From contig OX638292.1 in the NCBI GenBank assembly GCA_951812285.1, positions 864,774 through 928,773 of the forward strand: 64,000 bases of DNA, written 5' to 3'. The position numbers and the translations under genes were made by a program. The stretch is from an uncultured Dehalococcoidia bacterium (GTDB taxonomy: Bacteria > Chloroflexota > Dehalococcoidia > Lucifugimonadales > UBA1127). Below the pieces are notes generated by a model. It did not search any database. It saw only the letters and a program-made list of their open reading frames with translations, and was not told the DNA's origin. Below are positions 19,527-28,397 of this stretch, piece after piece (within the stretch, counting starts at the first letter, position 1; the number at the start of each line of letters is the position of its first letter).

Positions 19527-20777
19527 CTACCCCGACGGCGTCGCCTCCGAGCTCTCGCTGCGGTACTGGCGGTAGCCCTCGGGCTTCCACGGCTCGGCGG
19601 GCTCCTGCCCCTCCCTCAGCGCGCGAGCCGTCTCGATGAGGCGTTGGCGGACACGGATGATGATCTTGTCCGTGCTGACCAGGTGCTCCTTCCAGCGCTT
19701 GGAGATGGGGCCCCACTGGTTCTCCTGCATCGCAGTGTCCTGCACCGCCGTCTGCGACATCCCGCTGAAGCTGAACTGCTTCTGCTTGATACGGTCGATG
19801 TTGTAGTCGTTGAAGATGTTGTCCTTGTAGAGGAAGGTGCCCGGTTGCTGCGGGGGGTTGATGTACCCGCCGATGCGCAGGTCCCACACCTGCTGCTCAG
19901 TGAGGGGGCCCGTCGGGCTCCACCGGACGCGGAAGTAGATGGTGTGCTCGTCGTCCGCCGGCACCTTGATGTTCATCGGGTACGTGCCCGCCGACGCCAG
20001 CCCGACGGGGTCGAAGCACGGCATGAGCCAGCTCGGCCCGCGCCCCAGGTTCGACGTCCTGCCCAGCGGGCCCGTCGCGCGGCCGACGTTGCCGACGCCG
20101 CAATCGTAGTCCATGGGCTCCGGTTGCGGCGGCACGAACTCCGGCGACGTCCCCACGGGCCGGCTTGTGGTGCCGGTGAACTTGTTGGCCGGATTGCTCA
20201 TGTTGCTGTCCAGGGTGCTGTGGAGGTAGGCGCCGTGGCTCGGGTCGAAGTCGCCCTCTAGCGCCTGCATGTAGTTGGAGTGGTAGATGTACTTGGCGGA
20301 GTGCGTCCAACTGCTGGGATTGTGGAACCACTCGAAGCCCGGGTCCGGCGGGCGCTTGTCCTGCGGCCCCAGGTAGAACCAGACCAACCCGCCGCCTTCG
20401 GTGGCCGCGTAGCTCGTGATCTGGATCTTCTCCCGGTAGCTTGACCCCTCGACGCAGTTCGGCATATCGATGCAGACGCCGTCCACGTCGAACTTCCAGC
20501 CGTGGTAGATGCAGCGCAGACCGTCGAGCTCGTTGCGGCCGAAGAACAGCGGCGCGCCCCGGTGCGGGCAGTAGGCGTCAAGGCAGCCCACGCGCCCGTG
20601 CGAGTCGCGGAACACGATGAGCTCCTCGCCCAGCAGCGTCAGGCGCACCGGCTCGCAGTCCGGCTCCGGCAGCTCGCTGGACAGCATGGCGGGGAGCCAG
20701 AACCGCCGGAACAGCTCGCCCATCGGGGAGCCGGGCCCCACTTGCGTCAACATGGCATTGTCTTCTACGGACAGCAT
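19527..20777 (-). CDS. Rieske non-heme iron oxygenase, large subunit (phthalate 4,5-dioxygenase-like) 1
   Basis: The start is ATG 20777 (MLSVEDNAMLTQVGPG), which matches the conserved start of the two other Rieske genes here and follows a GAGGAGGG ribosome site; an in-frame ATG at 20852 lacks both. The 416-aa product has a Rieske [2Fe-2S] motif (CPHRGAPLFFGR then CIYHGW) near residues 68-95 and the mononuclear iron motif D-P-S-H-x4-H near residue 170. Such oxygenases hydroxylate or demethylate aromatic and related compounds using electrons from a separate reductase. No reductase is encoded nearby, and the substrate cannot be told. Confidence 0.92.
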   Translation of the reverse strand: MLSVEDNAMLTQVGPGSPMGELFRRFWLPAMLSSELPEPDCEPVRLTLLGEELIVFRDSHGRVGCLDAYCPHRGAPLFFGRNELDGLRCIYHGWKFDVDGVCIDMPNCVEGSSYREKIQITSYAATEGGGLVWFYLGPQDKRPPDPGFEWFHNPSSWTHSAKYIYHSNYMQALEGDFDPSHGAYLHSTLDSNMSNPANKFTGTTSRPVGTSPEFVPPQPEPMDYDCGVGNVGRATGPLGRTSNLGRGPSWLMPCFDPVGLASAGTYPMNIKVPADDEHTIYFRVRWSPTGPLTEQQVWDLRIGGYINPPQQPGTFLYKDNIFNDYNIDRIKQKQFSFSGMSQTAVQDTAMQENQWGPISKRWKEHLVSTDKIIIRVRQRLIETARALREGQEPAEPWKPEGYRQYRSESSEATPSG

Positions 20778-20869
20778 GTCGCCCTCCTCACCCCTGGCGT
20801 TGATGCCGGGCCTCTCCCGGCCGAGGTCCGCTTTGCCGCCAATGTACGCCAACGTAGGAGGTTGTCAAG

Positions 20870-20892
20870 CCAACGGAACCCCAAATCGTTGG
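20870..20892. promoter_or_regulatory. Inverted repeat in the divergent Rieske promoter region
   Basis: CCAACG-N11-CGTTGG lies between the two divergent oxygenase genes. Further GCCAAC and GTTGGC half-sites occur at 20848 and 20920. A shared regulator of both genes is plausible. Confidence 0.35.
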
Positions 20893-20910
20893 ATGGCGTT
20901 TCAGAAACGA

Positions 20911-20939
20911 TTGACATGGTTGGCTTACAGCCGTAAGGT
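20911..20939 (+). promoter_or_regulatory. Candidate promoter for the 21009 Rieske gene
   Basis: TTGACA (20911-20916), a 17-base spacer, then TAAGGT (20934-20939). The -35 is perfect and the -10 is weak (three of six consensus bases). It lies 70 bases before the start codon. Confidence 0.4.
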
Positions 20940-21008
20940 GCGCCAAAACAGGTGTATCAAGCCTAACCAGATACGAATTCGGATTGGTGCAGCACAGGGA
21001 GGCTCGAT

Positions 21009-22280
21009 ATGCTGAGCCAGAGCGACAACGAGCTGCTCACGAGAGTCGGCCCCGGCACGCCGATGGGTGAATTGCTGCGTCGCTTCTGGATCCCCGGCCT
21101 CCTCGAGGAGGAGATCCCCGAACCCGACTCCCCGCCGGTCCGCCTGCGCCTCCTTGGCGAGGACCTCGTCGCGTACAAGGACACCGAGGGCCGCATCGGC
21201 GTCCTCGACAACTACTGCCCGCACCGCCGCGCCAGCCTCTTCTTCGGCAGGAACGAGGAGGGTGGCCTCCGTTGCGTCTACCACGGCTGGAAGTTCGACG
21301 TCGAGGGCCATTGCGTTGACATGCCGTCGGAGCCCGCCGAGAGCAACTTCAAGGACAAGGTGCGCATCACCGCCTACCCCGCCGTAGCGAGGGGCGGCAT
21401 CGTGTGGCTGTACATGGGCCCGCCGGAGCTGCAGCCCGAGCTCCCGGAGTTCGAGTGGTCGGCGCTGCCCGAAGGCCAGCGTGTCGCGACCAAGAGGCTG
21501 GAGGAGTGCAACTGGGCGCAGGCCGTGGAGGGCGGCATCGACTCTAGCCACATCTCCTTCCTGCATCGCAACCTGGTCGATCTCAACCCGGACGCCCCCA
21601 AGACCCTCCACCAGAAGTACGCAGCCGGCGACCGCTCGCCGAGCTTCACCATCAAACCGACCGACTATGGCTTCATGGTCGGCGCGGGCCGCAACGCCGA
21701 GGCGGGGCAGCGGTACTGGCGCATCACCCAGTTCCTGGCGCCCTTCTACACGATGATCCCGCCCGTGCTCGTGCGGGACACGGACTCGCGAAACATGGGC
21801 TACGGCGGCCACGCGTGGGTGCCCATCGACGACGACAACACGTGGACGTGGAATCTCAGCGCCAGCCCTCACCGCGCGTACGAGGAGAACCGGGGCGGCG
21901 GAGGCCTCGAGGAGGCCTTGGACGCGAAGTACCGCCCCCTCCGCAACATCGACAATGACTACGGACTGGACCGCGAGAGGCAGCGGACGGTGAACTACAC
22001 CGGCATCGTCGGCATCAACACGCAGGACCGCGCCGTGCAAGAGAGCATGGGCCGCGTCGTCGATCGGACGGCCGAGCACCTCGGCACCACCGACGCCGCG
22101 GTGATCGCGTTCCGACGCCGCCTCATGCGCATGGCGCTCGCCCTGCAGGAAGGCGTCGAGCCGACGGAGGCCGCCAACGGCGACTGGTACCGCGTGCGCT
22201 CGGCGTCGGCCGTGCTGCCCGGCGGCGTTCCCTTCGAGGTGGGCGCGGCGGCGCTGCTGATGCCGTCGCAAGGTGGGTAA
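21009..22280 (+). CDS. Rieske non-heme iron oxygenase, large subunit (phthalate 4,5-dioxygenase-like) 2
   Basis: 423 aa starting MLSQSDNELLTRVGPG after a GGAGG site. Rieske motif CPHRRASLFFGR / CVYHGW at residues 74-99, and the mononuclear iron motif DSSHISFLH near residue 180. It is divergent from the 19527 gene and similar in sequence along its length, so the pair probably arose by duplication. It is followed after 72 bases by a solute-binding lipoprotein gene on the same strand, which may deliver the oxygenase substrate. No ferredoxin reductase partner is encoded here. Confidence 0.92.
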   Translation: MLSQSDNELLTRVGPGTPMGELLRRFWIPGLLEEEIPEPDSPPVRLRLLGEDLVAYKDTEGRIGVLDNYCPHRRASLFFGRNEEGGLRCVYHGWKFDVEGHCVDMPSEPAESNFKDKVRITAYPAVARGGIVWLYMGPPELQPELPEFEWSALPEGQRVATKRLEECNWAQAVEGGIDSSHISFLHRNLVDLNPDAPKTLHQKYAAGDRSPSFTIKPTDYGFMVGAGRNAEAGQRYWRITQFLAPFYTMIPPVLVRDTDSRNMGYGGHAWVPIDDDNTWTWNLSASPHRAYEENRGGGGLEEALDAKYRPLRNIDNDYGLDRERQRTVNYTGIVGINTQDRAVQESMGRVVDRTAEHLGTTDAAVIAFRRRLMRMALALQEGVEPTEAANGDWYRVRSASAVLPGGVPFEVGAAALLMPSQGG

Positions 22281-22352
22281 GAGTCCATCACAACATCAAT
22301 CACGGAGTGTCCGGAGGAAGACAGAGCTAAACGGTTAGACGGAGGTGCAGCA

Positions 22353-24155
22353 ATGACCAAGCGATTGAGATTCGCGATAACCCTGGTGCTTGCACTCGCC
22401 ACGCTTGTGTTCGTGGCCGCGTGTGGCGGGTCGAGTAGTGACGACACGGCCACGACGGCCACAATGACCGAGCCGCAGTCGCCCCAGCAGCCCGTGCAGC
22501 CCGCTCCGGCGACGGCTCCAGACGCGCCGACGCGACCCTCGACGATAGCTCCACTGGTCGCGCCCACGGCGGCCGCGCCCACGGGGAGCGTCGAACTTGC
22601 TATGCCGGGGCCCGCGCCGGTCGAGCGCCTCGTCATAGCTATGACCGCGCCGACCGACGAGACCAATTCCGCCATCTCCGTCGGTGGCACATCGGGCTGG
22701 CAGCTCGGCCCAATGTACGAGTGGACCGCCTCTGTCGACCCGGAGACGGGCGCGTACACTCCGATGCTCGCTGAGGACTGGTCCATAGCTGAGAAGTCCG
22801 TCACGTTCACCTTCCGCGAGGGGGTGCAGTTCCACAACGGTTGGGGCGAACTGACCGCCTACGATTTTGAAGACTCTATCCGTGACGCTACTCACGAGGA
22901 CAACACTGGCGCAGCCCAGTACCAGAGGGCAATCGAAAACGTGCAGGTGCTGAATGACCGCCAGGCGGTCGTCAACCTCAAGACCATCAACGTGACGTTG
23001 TTCAGGAACATGTCACAGTTCGTTGGTGGTTTCGAGTTGATGAGCAGCAAGAACTTCGACGAGCTTGGGCGCTATCCCAACCTGGACGAACCCCCTGTCG
23101 CCGGCACTGGCCCGTACCAGTTTGTGGAGCGAAGCGAGGGCAGTTACGTCCGATTCAAGCGCGTGCCCTACCAGCACTGGCGCGTCACGCCGGAATTCGA
23201 GGAGCTGGAGCTGCGCTTCATCTCGGAGGAGTCGACAAGACTGGCCGCGCTCCTGACCGATGAAGTGCACATTTCGCCATTGGCCACGGACCTGCACGAG
23301 ACCGCATTCTCCAAGGGGATGTCCTCCGTCAAGGGCACAATCCCGGCCAAGCGGATAAACTTCCAGTACCTCTGCTGCTTCCTGGAGGACAGGACGATGC
23401 CTGAGTTGGGCTACGTCTACCCGGACGTTCCCATGATGGACATCCGTATCCGTCAGGCGCTGAGTAAGGCCATTGACCGCAATGTCATCAACCAGGCCCT
23501 CTTCAACGGCGGCGCCGACATCATGCAGGTTCAGGGCTACAACCCCCGCAGCGACGGCTGGAACCCCGAGTGGCCTGCAATCTTTGAGGCCAACTTCAAC
23601 TACGACCCTGAGGGCGCGAAGGCGTTGCTGGCGGAAGCCGGCTATGGCCCCAATAACCCGTACGAGATGGGCATGATTCTGCTCAGCAGCTACCGCGGCC
23701 TGCCCGAGGGACAGGACGTCGTGCTGGCCACGGTGGACATGCTGCAGGACGTTGGGGTTAAGGTGAACATCGAGAGCATGGACAGCAGCACGCAGGGGAC
23801 GCGCGCCAGGAACCTGGAGTTTGACAACCACCTCAACTTGCGGCAGACGTCGTCAGACCTGTTCACCAACGTCTTCATCTACGGTAGCCAGTGGGGCAGG
23901 ACGCCCGGCGTCTTCGTCATCCCGCGATTGAACGAGCTCCACCTGGCGGCCCGGGCGACCCTGAACCAGGCCGAACACACCAAGATCTTCCGCGAGGTGG
24001 GAGACATCATGGTGAACCAGAACCAGGCAATTCCGTTGCTCTGGATTCCCACTGTGATGGTCTACAACCCTGACATCGTGGGTGAATGGGTGTTCCCTGG
24101 CAGCATGATCGCCCTGTACAGCCACTTCGACAACGTCAAGGCAGCCAGACAATAG
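22353..24155 (+). CDS. ABC transporter solute-binding lipoprotein, family 5 (peptide/opine type)
   Basis: 600 aa. Lipoprotein signal peptide with lipobox VAAC near residue 25, a Ser/Thr/Pro-rich tether (about 28-90), then the SBP_bac_5 fold: MLAEDWSIAEKSVTFTFREGVQFHNG, TGPYQFVERSEGSYV and IRQALSKAIDRNVI are typical of DppA/OppA proteins. It captures peptides or other organic solutes outside the membrane. The two matching permeases are convergent downstream on the other strand (24494-26351). A GGAGGTG ribosome site precedes the ATG. Confidence 0.93.
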   Translation: MTKRLRFAITLVLALATLVFVAACGGSSSDDTATTATMTEPQSPQQPVQPAPATAPDAPTRPSTIAPLVAPTAAAPTGSVELAMPGPAPVERLVIAMTAPTDETNSAISVGGTSGWQLGPMYEWTASVDPETGAYTPMLAEDWSIAEKSVTFTFREGVQFHNGWGELTAYDFEDSIRDATHEDNTGAAQYQRAIENVQVLNDRQAVVNLKTINVTLFRNMSQFVGGFELMSSKNFDELGRYPNLDEPPVAGTGPYQFVERSEGSYVRFKRVPYQHWRVTPEFEELELRFISEESTRLAALLTDEVHISPLATDLHETAFSKGMSSVKGTIPAKRINFQYLCCFLEDRTMPELGYVYPDVPMMDIRIRQALSKAIDRNVINQALFNGGADIMQVQGYNPRSDGWNPEWPAIFEANFNYDPEGAKALLAEAGYGPNNPYEMGMILLSSYRGLPEGQDVVLATVDMLQDVGVKVNIESMDSSTQGTRARNLEFDNHLNLRQTSSDLFTNVFIYGSQWGRTPGVFVIPRLNELHLAARATLNQAEHTKIFREVGDIMVNQNQAIPLLWIPTVMVYNPDIVGEWVFPGSMIALYSHFDNVKAARQ

Positions 24156-24180
24156 CCGCATCTCGATGGCAATAGGGAAA

Positions 24181-24208
24181 GGGGCGCCGGTAGGCGCCCC
24201 TCTCTTTT
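24181..24208. terminator. Bidirectional intrinsic terminator
   Basis: GGGGCGCC-GGTA-GGCGCCCC followed by TCTCTTTT; on the other strand the A-rich side gives CCCCTTTCCC. It separates the convergent solute-binding and small-membrane-protein genes. Confidence 0.9.
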
Positions 24209-24239
24209 GCTTCCGTGCTGTTTTGGTCGATATAGACCT

Positions 24240-24458
24240 CTAGTAGAACGGCCGGTCCCACGACTTGAGCGGCGGGTCCGACCGCTTCTTCCGCCGTTCG
24301 ATCATCCCCTTCCACACCCCCAGCCCGAGCCCGATGCCTGCGCCGATGGCGATGCCAAAGCCGCCGAGGTACGCCATCACCCAGAACATGAAGATGCCGA
24401 ACGCCACGAGTGTTGCACCGGCCAACGCTCCGCCAAGCGCCCACCAGACGACGTTCAT
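24240..24458 (-). CDS. Small membrane protein (72 aa)
   Basis: 72 aa with two glycine-rich hydrophobic segments (about residues 4-27 and 30-48), then a basic stretch ERRKKR and a short polar tail. A GAGGA ribosome site lies before the ATG, and the gene follows the permease at 24494 by 35 bases on the same strand, so it is probably the last gene of that transcript. Not recognised; possibly an accessory membrane peptide. Confidence 0.6.
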   Translation of the reverse strand: MNVVWWALGGALAGATLVAFGIFMFWVMAYLGGFGIAIGAGIGLGLGVWKGMIERRKKRSDPPLKSWDRPFY

Positions 24459-24493
24459 CGCCTAGTCCTCCCGCATACCGCCGAGGGCGACGA

Positions 24494-25405
24494 TCATCGC
24501 CGCACCTGCCGCAGCTTCGGGTCGAGACGGTCGCGCATCCAGTCGCCGAAGAGGTTCAGCGACAGCACCGTCAGGAAGATGCCCAGGCCCGGAATGACGG
24601 CAACCCACCATGCCACGGCCAGGTAGTTGCGCCCGTCGGCCACCATGACGCCCCACGCCGGCGTTGGCCGCGGGATGCCGACGCCAAGGAAGCTGAGCGT
24701 CGACTCCAGGATGATAACGACGCCCACTTCCAGCGTCGCCAGCACGATGAGCGTGTTGGCGACGTTCGGCAGGATGTGCTTGAAGATGATTCGCGGCGTC
24801 GAGCAGCCAGCGACGCGGGCGCGCGCCACGAAGTCCATGTTCCGCAGCGACAGCGTCTCCGCTCGGATCAGCCGCGTATACCGGTTCCATAAGAATATGG
24901 CGATGACGGCAATGGCGACGAAGATGCTCTGCCCGAAGATGCTCACGAAAATGAGCGCCATGAGGATGGCCGGAATTGACGCCTTGATGTCCACGATCCG
25001 CTGCACCACGTGGTCGACCCAACCGCCGTACCAGCCGGACAACAGCCCCAGCGTCGTGCCGACGGTGGCGGAGATGAGCAGCGCCGTCATCGAGACGAAG
25101 AGCGCGATGCGGGAACCGTAGATCAGGCGGCTGAGCTGGTCGCGGCCCTGCCGGTCGGTGCCGAGGATGTGTTCCCAGCTGCCCTCGGCGTCCCACACGG
25201 GCGGGGCGAGCCGTCTCGTGAGGTCGCCGTCCAGCGGGTCGTGCGGCGCGATGATGGGCGCGAATAGGCCCGGGATGACCAGCACCACCAGCAAAATGAT
25301 GACCCACAGCAACGGCAGGCTGCGCAGGAACTCAATCGCCCGCTGGAAGCCGGACTGCGTCCGCTCCATGGCGCCGGCCTGAGTCCTGTCGGCAAACGTG
25401 GCCAT
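24494..25405 (-). CDS. ABC transporter permease, DppC type
   Basis: The start chosen is ATG 25405 (MATFADRTQ), because AAGGAGA lies 7 bases upstream; the in-frame ATG 25465 would overlap the upstream gene by 41 bases. 303 aa with the N-terminal OppC-type helix, ILGTDRQGRDQLSRLIYGSR and the BPD_transp_1 region with the EAA-like loop around VARARVAGCSTPRIIFKHIL. It forms the inner-membrane channel together with the upstream DppB-type protein. Confidence 0.93.
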   Translation of the reverse strand: MATFADRTQAGAMERTQSGFQRAIEFLRSLPLLWVIILLVVLVIPGLFAPIIAPHDPLDGDLTRRLAPPVWDAEGSWEHILGTDRQGRDQLSRLIYGSRIALFVSMTALLISATVGTTLGLLSGWYGGWVDHVVQRIVDIKASIPAILMALIFVSIFGQSIFVAIAVIAIFLWNRYTRLIRAETLSLRNMDFVARARVAGCSTPRIIFKHILPNVANTLIVLATLEVGVVIILESTLSFLGVGIPRPTPAWGVMVADGRNYLAVAWWVAVIPGLGIFLTVLSLNLFGDWMRDRLDPKLRQVRR

Positions 25406-25424
25406 TCGGCTCTCCTTCTGGCCG

Positions 25425-26351
25425 CTACCTGTTAATCCGCGTGAACCGAATGCGCGGGTCGGCATAGACGTAGGCGATGTCCGTGACCAGGTGCATGATG
25501 ATGAGGATGGTCGAGCCCATGAGCGCCAGGGCCTGCACGACGTGGTAGTCGCGGGCGTTGATGGCCTGGATGGCGAGCTGGCCCATGCCCGGCCAAGAGA
25601 AGATGGTCTCGACCACGATGGACCCCGACACGAGCTGCGCGATGACGACGCTCATGAACGTCAGCGGCACGATCGACGCGTTCCGGAAGGCATGCTTCCA
25701 GATGATCTTCCACTCCGGCAGCCCCTTGATGCGCGCCAGCTTCACGTACTCGGAGTCCAGCTGGTTGAGCATCGCCGAGCGCATCAGGCGCAGCGTGGCC
25801 GCGCTGGGCAGCGCGAGAACGATGACGGGGAGCACGAGGTGCTCGACGCCCCCCTTCCCCGACGTTGGCAACCACCCCAACGTCACGGCGAAGATCCAGA
25901 TGAGGATGATGGCGATCCAGAAGTCGGGCGTCGCCTGCCCGACGATGGCAAGCGACTTGCCGCCGTAGTCGAAGGCGGAGTCTCGCCTGACCGCAGTGAG
26001 CACGCCGATGGCGATCGACAGCGGGAAGCTGATGGCCAGCGAGATGCCGCCGAGGAGGAGCGTGTTGGGCAGCCTCCGTTTTATGAGCTCGCCCGCGGAG
26101 GCGTCAAAGCTGAAGGACGGGCCGAACTCCCCTCGTAGCACATTGCCCATATACGTGAAGTACTGGACGGCAAGCGGACGCTCGAGCCCCCATAGCTCGC
26201 GGATGTACTGGGCGGTAATCTCGTCGTCTTCCTCGCTCAGCAGGTTGTCGAGGGGGTCGCCGGAGAGCCGCACGAGGGAGAAGATGATGATGGTCACGCC
26301 AAGGAAGGCGATCAGCCCGTGAAACAGCCGGATGAGGATGTATCGCTGCAC
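25425..26351 (-). CDS. ABC transporter permease, DppB type
   Basis: 308 aa with a GTG start behind AGGGGG. MQRYILIRLFHGLIAFLGVT and the EAA-like loop VKLARIKGLPEWKIIWKHAF are typical of DppB/OppB. First gene of a dppB-dppC-small-protein transcript, with a promoter/operator at 26388-26419. No dppD/dppF-type ATPase is present in the window, so the ATPase must come from elsewhere or be shared with another system. Confidence 0.93.
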   Translation of the reverse strand: MQRYILIRLFHGLIAFLGVTIIIFSLVRLSGDPLDNLLSEEDDEITAQYIRELWGLERPLAVQYFTYMGNVLRGEFGPSFSFDASAGELIKRRLPNTLLLGGISLAISFPLSIAIGVLTAVRRDSAFDYGGKSLAIVGQATPDFWIAIILIWIFAVTLGWLPTSGKGGVEHLVLPVIVLALPSAATLRLMRSAMLNQLDSEYVKLARIKGLPEWKIIWKHAFRNASIVPLTFMSVVIAQLVSGSIVVETIFSWPGMGQLAIQAINARDYHVVQALALMGSTILIIMHLVTDIAYVYADPRIRFTRINR

Positions 26352-26387
26352 GCCGCCCCCTGTTAAGGCGAAACGAGATTACGTGTG

Positions 26388-26419
26388 GGCAACATAGTTG
26401 CCATAAACTGGAGTGTCAA
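26388..26419 (-). promoter_or_regulatory. Promoter with overlapping operator for the dppBC-type operon
   Basis: On the minus strand TTGACA (26414-26419), a 17-base spacer and TATGTT (26391-26396) form a good sigma-70-type promoter. The -10 lies inside a perfect palindrome GGCAAC-TAT-GTTGCC (26388-26402), so a repressor bound there would block RNA polymerase. Confidence 0.6.
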
Positions 26420-26451
26420 GCAGATTTGACCTAGGGAAGCGGCTAGCGTCC

Positions 26452-28299
26452 CTACCCCTGCCGTCGCCGGATGAGCCGCGTCGGCGTGTCCGCGATGTAC
26501 CCCGAGAGGTTGAGCGCCGTGTGGATGAGGCCGATGTGCGAGTATGCCTGCGGGAAGTTGCCCAGCTGCCGGTTCTCGGCCGGGTCGAACATCTCCGCGA
26601 ACAGGCCGAGGTGGTTGGAACAACGCGTTATCATCTCATGGAAGTAGTCGAAGGCCCTGTCCGTCTGGCCCGTGTAGATCAGGTTGCCCATGAGCCAGAA
26701 GCTCAGCAGCGTGAACGCCCCCTCCGGCTGCGCTTCCAGCCCGTCGTCCGTCTCCTCGGGGATGTAGCGCCACACCAGCGGGCCGTCGGTCAGCTCCCGC
26801 TCGATGGCGTCGACGTTCTGCCGGACGCGCGGGTCCTCGCGGGGGACGAGGCTGAAGAAGGGGATCGCCAGGTTGGAGGCGTCGAGGGCGTCGCTGCCGT
26901 AGCGCTGCCGGAACGCGCCCTTGGTGTCGCTCCAGCCGAGGTCGAGCACCTCCGTCTTGATGTTGAACGCCTCCTGCGCCCACCGGCGGTAGTGCCGCCG
27001 GTGCCCGACGGCCGCCGCGATGTACGCCGCCGTGTCGAGCGCCGTCCAGCACAGCACCTTGGAGTAGACGAAGTGCTGCTGCTCCCCGCGCACCTCCCAC
27101 ACCCCGCGGTCGCGCCGCTGCCAGTTGTCGATCACCGTGTCCGCCAGCGACACCACCAGGTCCCACGCCTCCTCCGGGATCTCGCCGTGCAGCACGAGCA
27201 GCGAGTGGATGGAGGCGATGACCTCGCCGAAGACGTCCATCTGCAGGTGCTCGGCGGCGCCGTTTCCGATGCGCACCGGCCGCGAGTCCTCGTACCCGCG
27301 CAGGTGGTCGAGAATCTGCTCCTTGAGCGAGGAATTCTGCGTGATGCCGTACACGATGCGCGTCCTGCGCGTGTTCAGCTGGCATTGCTCCAACAGCCAT
27401 CGGATGTAGTGGTCGGCGCCGTAGACGTCGCCGAGCCGGTAGAGGATGTCGACGGTGAAGCTCGTGTCGCGAAGCCACGAGTAGCGGTAGTCCCAGTTCC
27501 GCGAGCCGCCGATAGTCTCAGGCAGGCTCGTCGTGGGCGCCGCGACGATGGCGCCGGTGCCCCGGTACATCATCAGGTGCAGCAGCAGGAAGGAGCGCAC
27601 CACCTGCTCGCGCCAGAGGCCCTGATAGTGCATCCCCGCTACCAGGTCCTGCCAGTAGCGCTGCGTCAGCCGCAGCTTCTCCTGCGTGCGGTACCGCTCC
27701 AGGCTGACGGGGCGCCCATTGCCGTAGGCCATTACGAAGGTGGCCGTCTCGCCCTGCGACAGCGTGAAGACCCCGGATACGCCGTCGTCGCTCACCTGCA
27801 GGGGCACGTCGGCGAGCAGCGTCATGCTCTGCCGGCCCCCCTGCGCCTCGACGGCGGTCCCGTTGCCGCTGCTGCGCACGCCGCGGAATGACGGGACTGC
27901 GCGCGCGTAATCGTGGCGGGGCTCGTAGTCGCAGCGGACCTCTACGCTGCCCGCCGAGCAGGTGACGATGCGGTGAATCTCCGGCGGTTCGGCTGGGTCC
28001 GTGTCGGGCTTGCCGTCCATGTCGCTGTCGCGGATCGGCATGAAGTCCGTGATGGACAAGACGCCGGTGGGTGTGGAGAAGGCCGTTTCGAGGACGTTGG
28101 TGTCCTGCACGTAAGTCTGATACGTACTGGAGTATGCCCCGTTGGGTCGGATGCGGAAGCGTCCGCCGATGTCCTGGTCGAGGATGGCGGCGAAGACGCT
28201 GGGAGAGTCAAAGCGGGGAAGGCAGCACCAATCGATGGAGCCGTCGGTGCCGACGAGCGCCGCCGAGGACATGTCGCCGATGAGGCCGTAATCGTACAA
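26452..28299 (-). CDS. Glycoside hydrolase family 15 protein (glucoamylase/trehalase-like)
   Basis: 615 aa. The N-terminus DYGLIGDMSSAALVGTDGSI, then DWCCLPRFDSPSVFAAIL, is the usual start of bacterial GH15 proteins. The (alpha/alpha)6 barrel follows with NWDYRYSWLRDTSFTVDILY near residue 275. GH15 enzymes hydrolyse alpha-glucosidic bonds in trehalose, maltodextrin or glucan; the substrate is not decided by sequence alone. The TTG at 28299 is the only upstream start after an in-frame TGA, so TTG or the ATG at 28272 must be used. No signal peptide, so it is cytoplasmic. Confidence 0.92.
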   Translation of the reverse strand: MYDYGLIGDMSSAALVGTDGSIDWCCLPRFDSPSVFAAILDQDIGGRFRIRPNGAYSSTYQTYVQDTNVLETAFSTPTGVLSITDFMPIRDSDMDGKPDTDPAEPPEIHRIVTCSAGSVEVRCDYEPRHDYARAVPSFRGVRSSGNGTAVEAQGGRQSMTLLADVPLQVSDDGVSGVFTLSQGETATFVMAYGNGRPVSLERYRTQEKLRLTQRYWQDLVAGMHYQGLWREQVVRSFLLLHLMMYRGTGAIVAAPTTSLPETIGGSRNWDYRYSWLRDTSFTVDILYRLGDVYGADHYIRWLLEQCQLNTRRTRIVYGITQNSSLKEQILDHLRGYEDSRPVRIGNGAAEHLQMDVFGEVIASIHSLLVLHGEIPEEAWDLVVSLADTVIDNWQRRDRGVWEVRGEQQHFVYSKVLCWTALDTAAYIAAAVGHRRHYRRWAQEAFNIKTEVLDLGWSDTKGAFRQRYGSDALDASNLAIPFFSLVPREDPRVRQNVDAIERELTDGPLVWRYIPEETDDGLEAQPEGAFTLLSFWLMGNLIYTGQTDRAFDYFHEMITRCSNHLGLFAEMFDPAENRQLGNFPQAYSHIGLIHTALNLSGYIADTPTRLIRRRQG

Positions 28300-28397
28300 G
28301 TCTACTTCTTGCTCAGATATCGAAAAGCAGCGTCACTCTAGCACTTCAAAGCTATAGGCTGCAATCTCGCGAATGACTAATATGTGTCCGATCGTGG

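Noticed and set aside
26413..27891. 492-codon plus-strand ORF
   Set aside because: Antisense to the GH15 gene.
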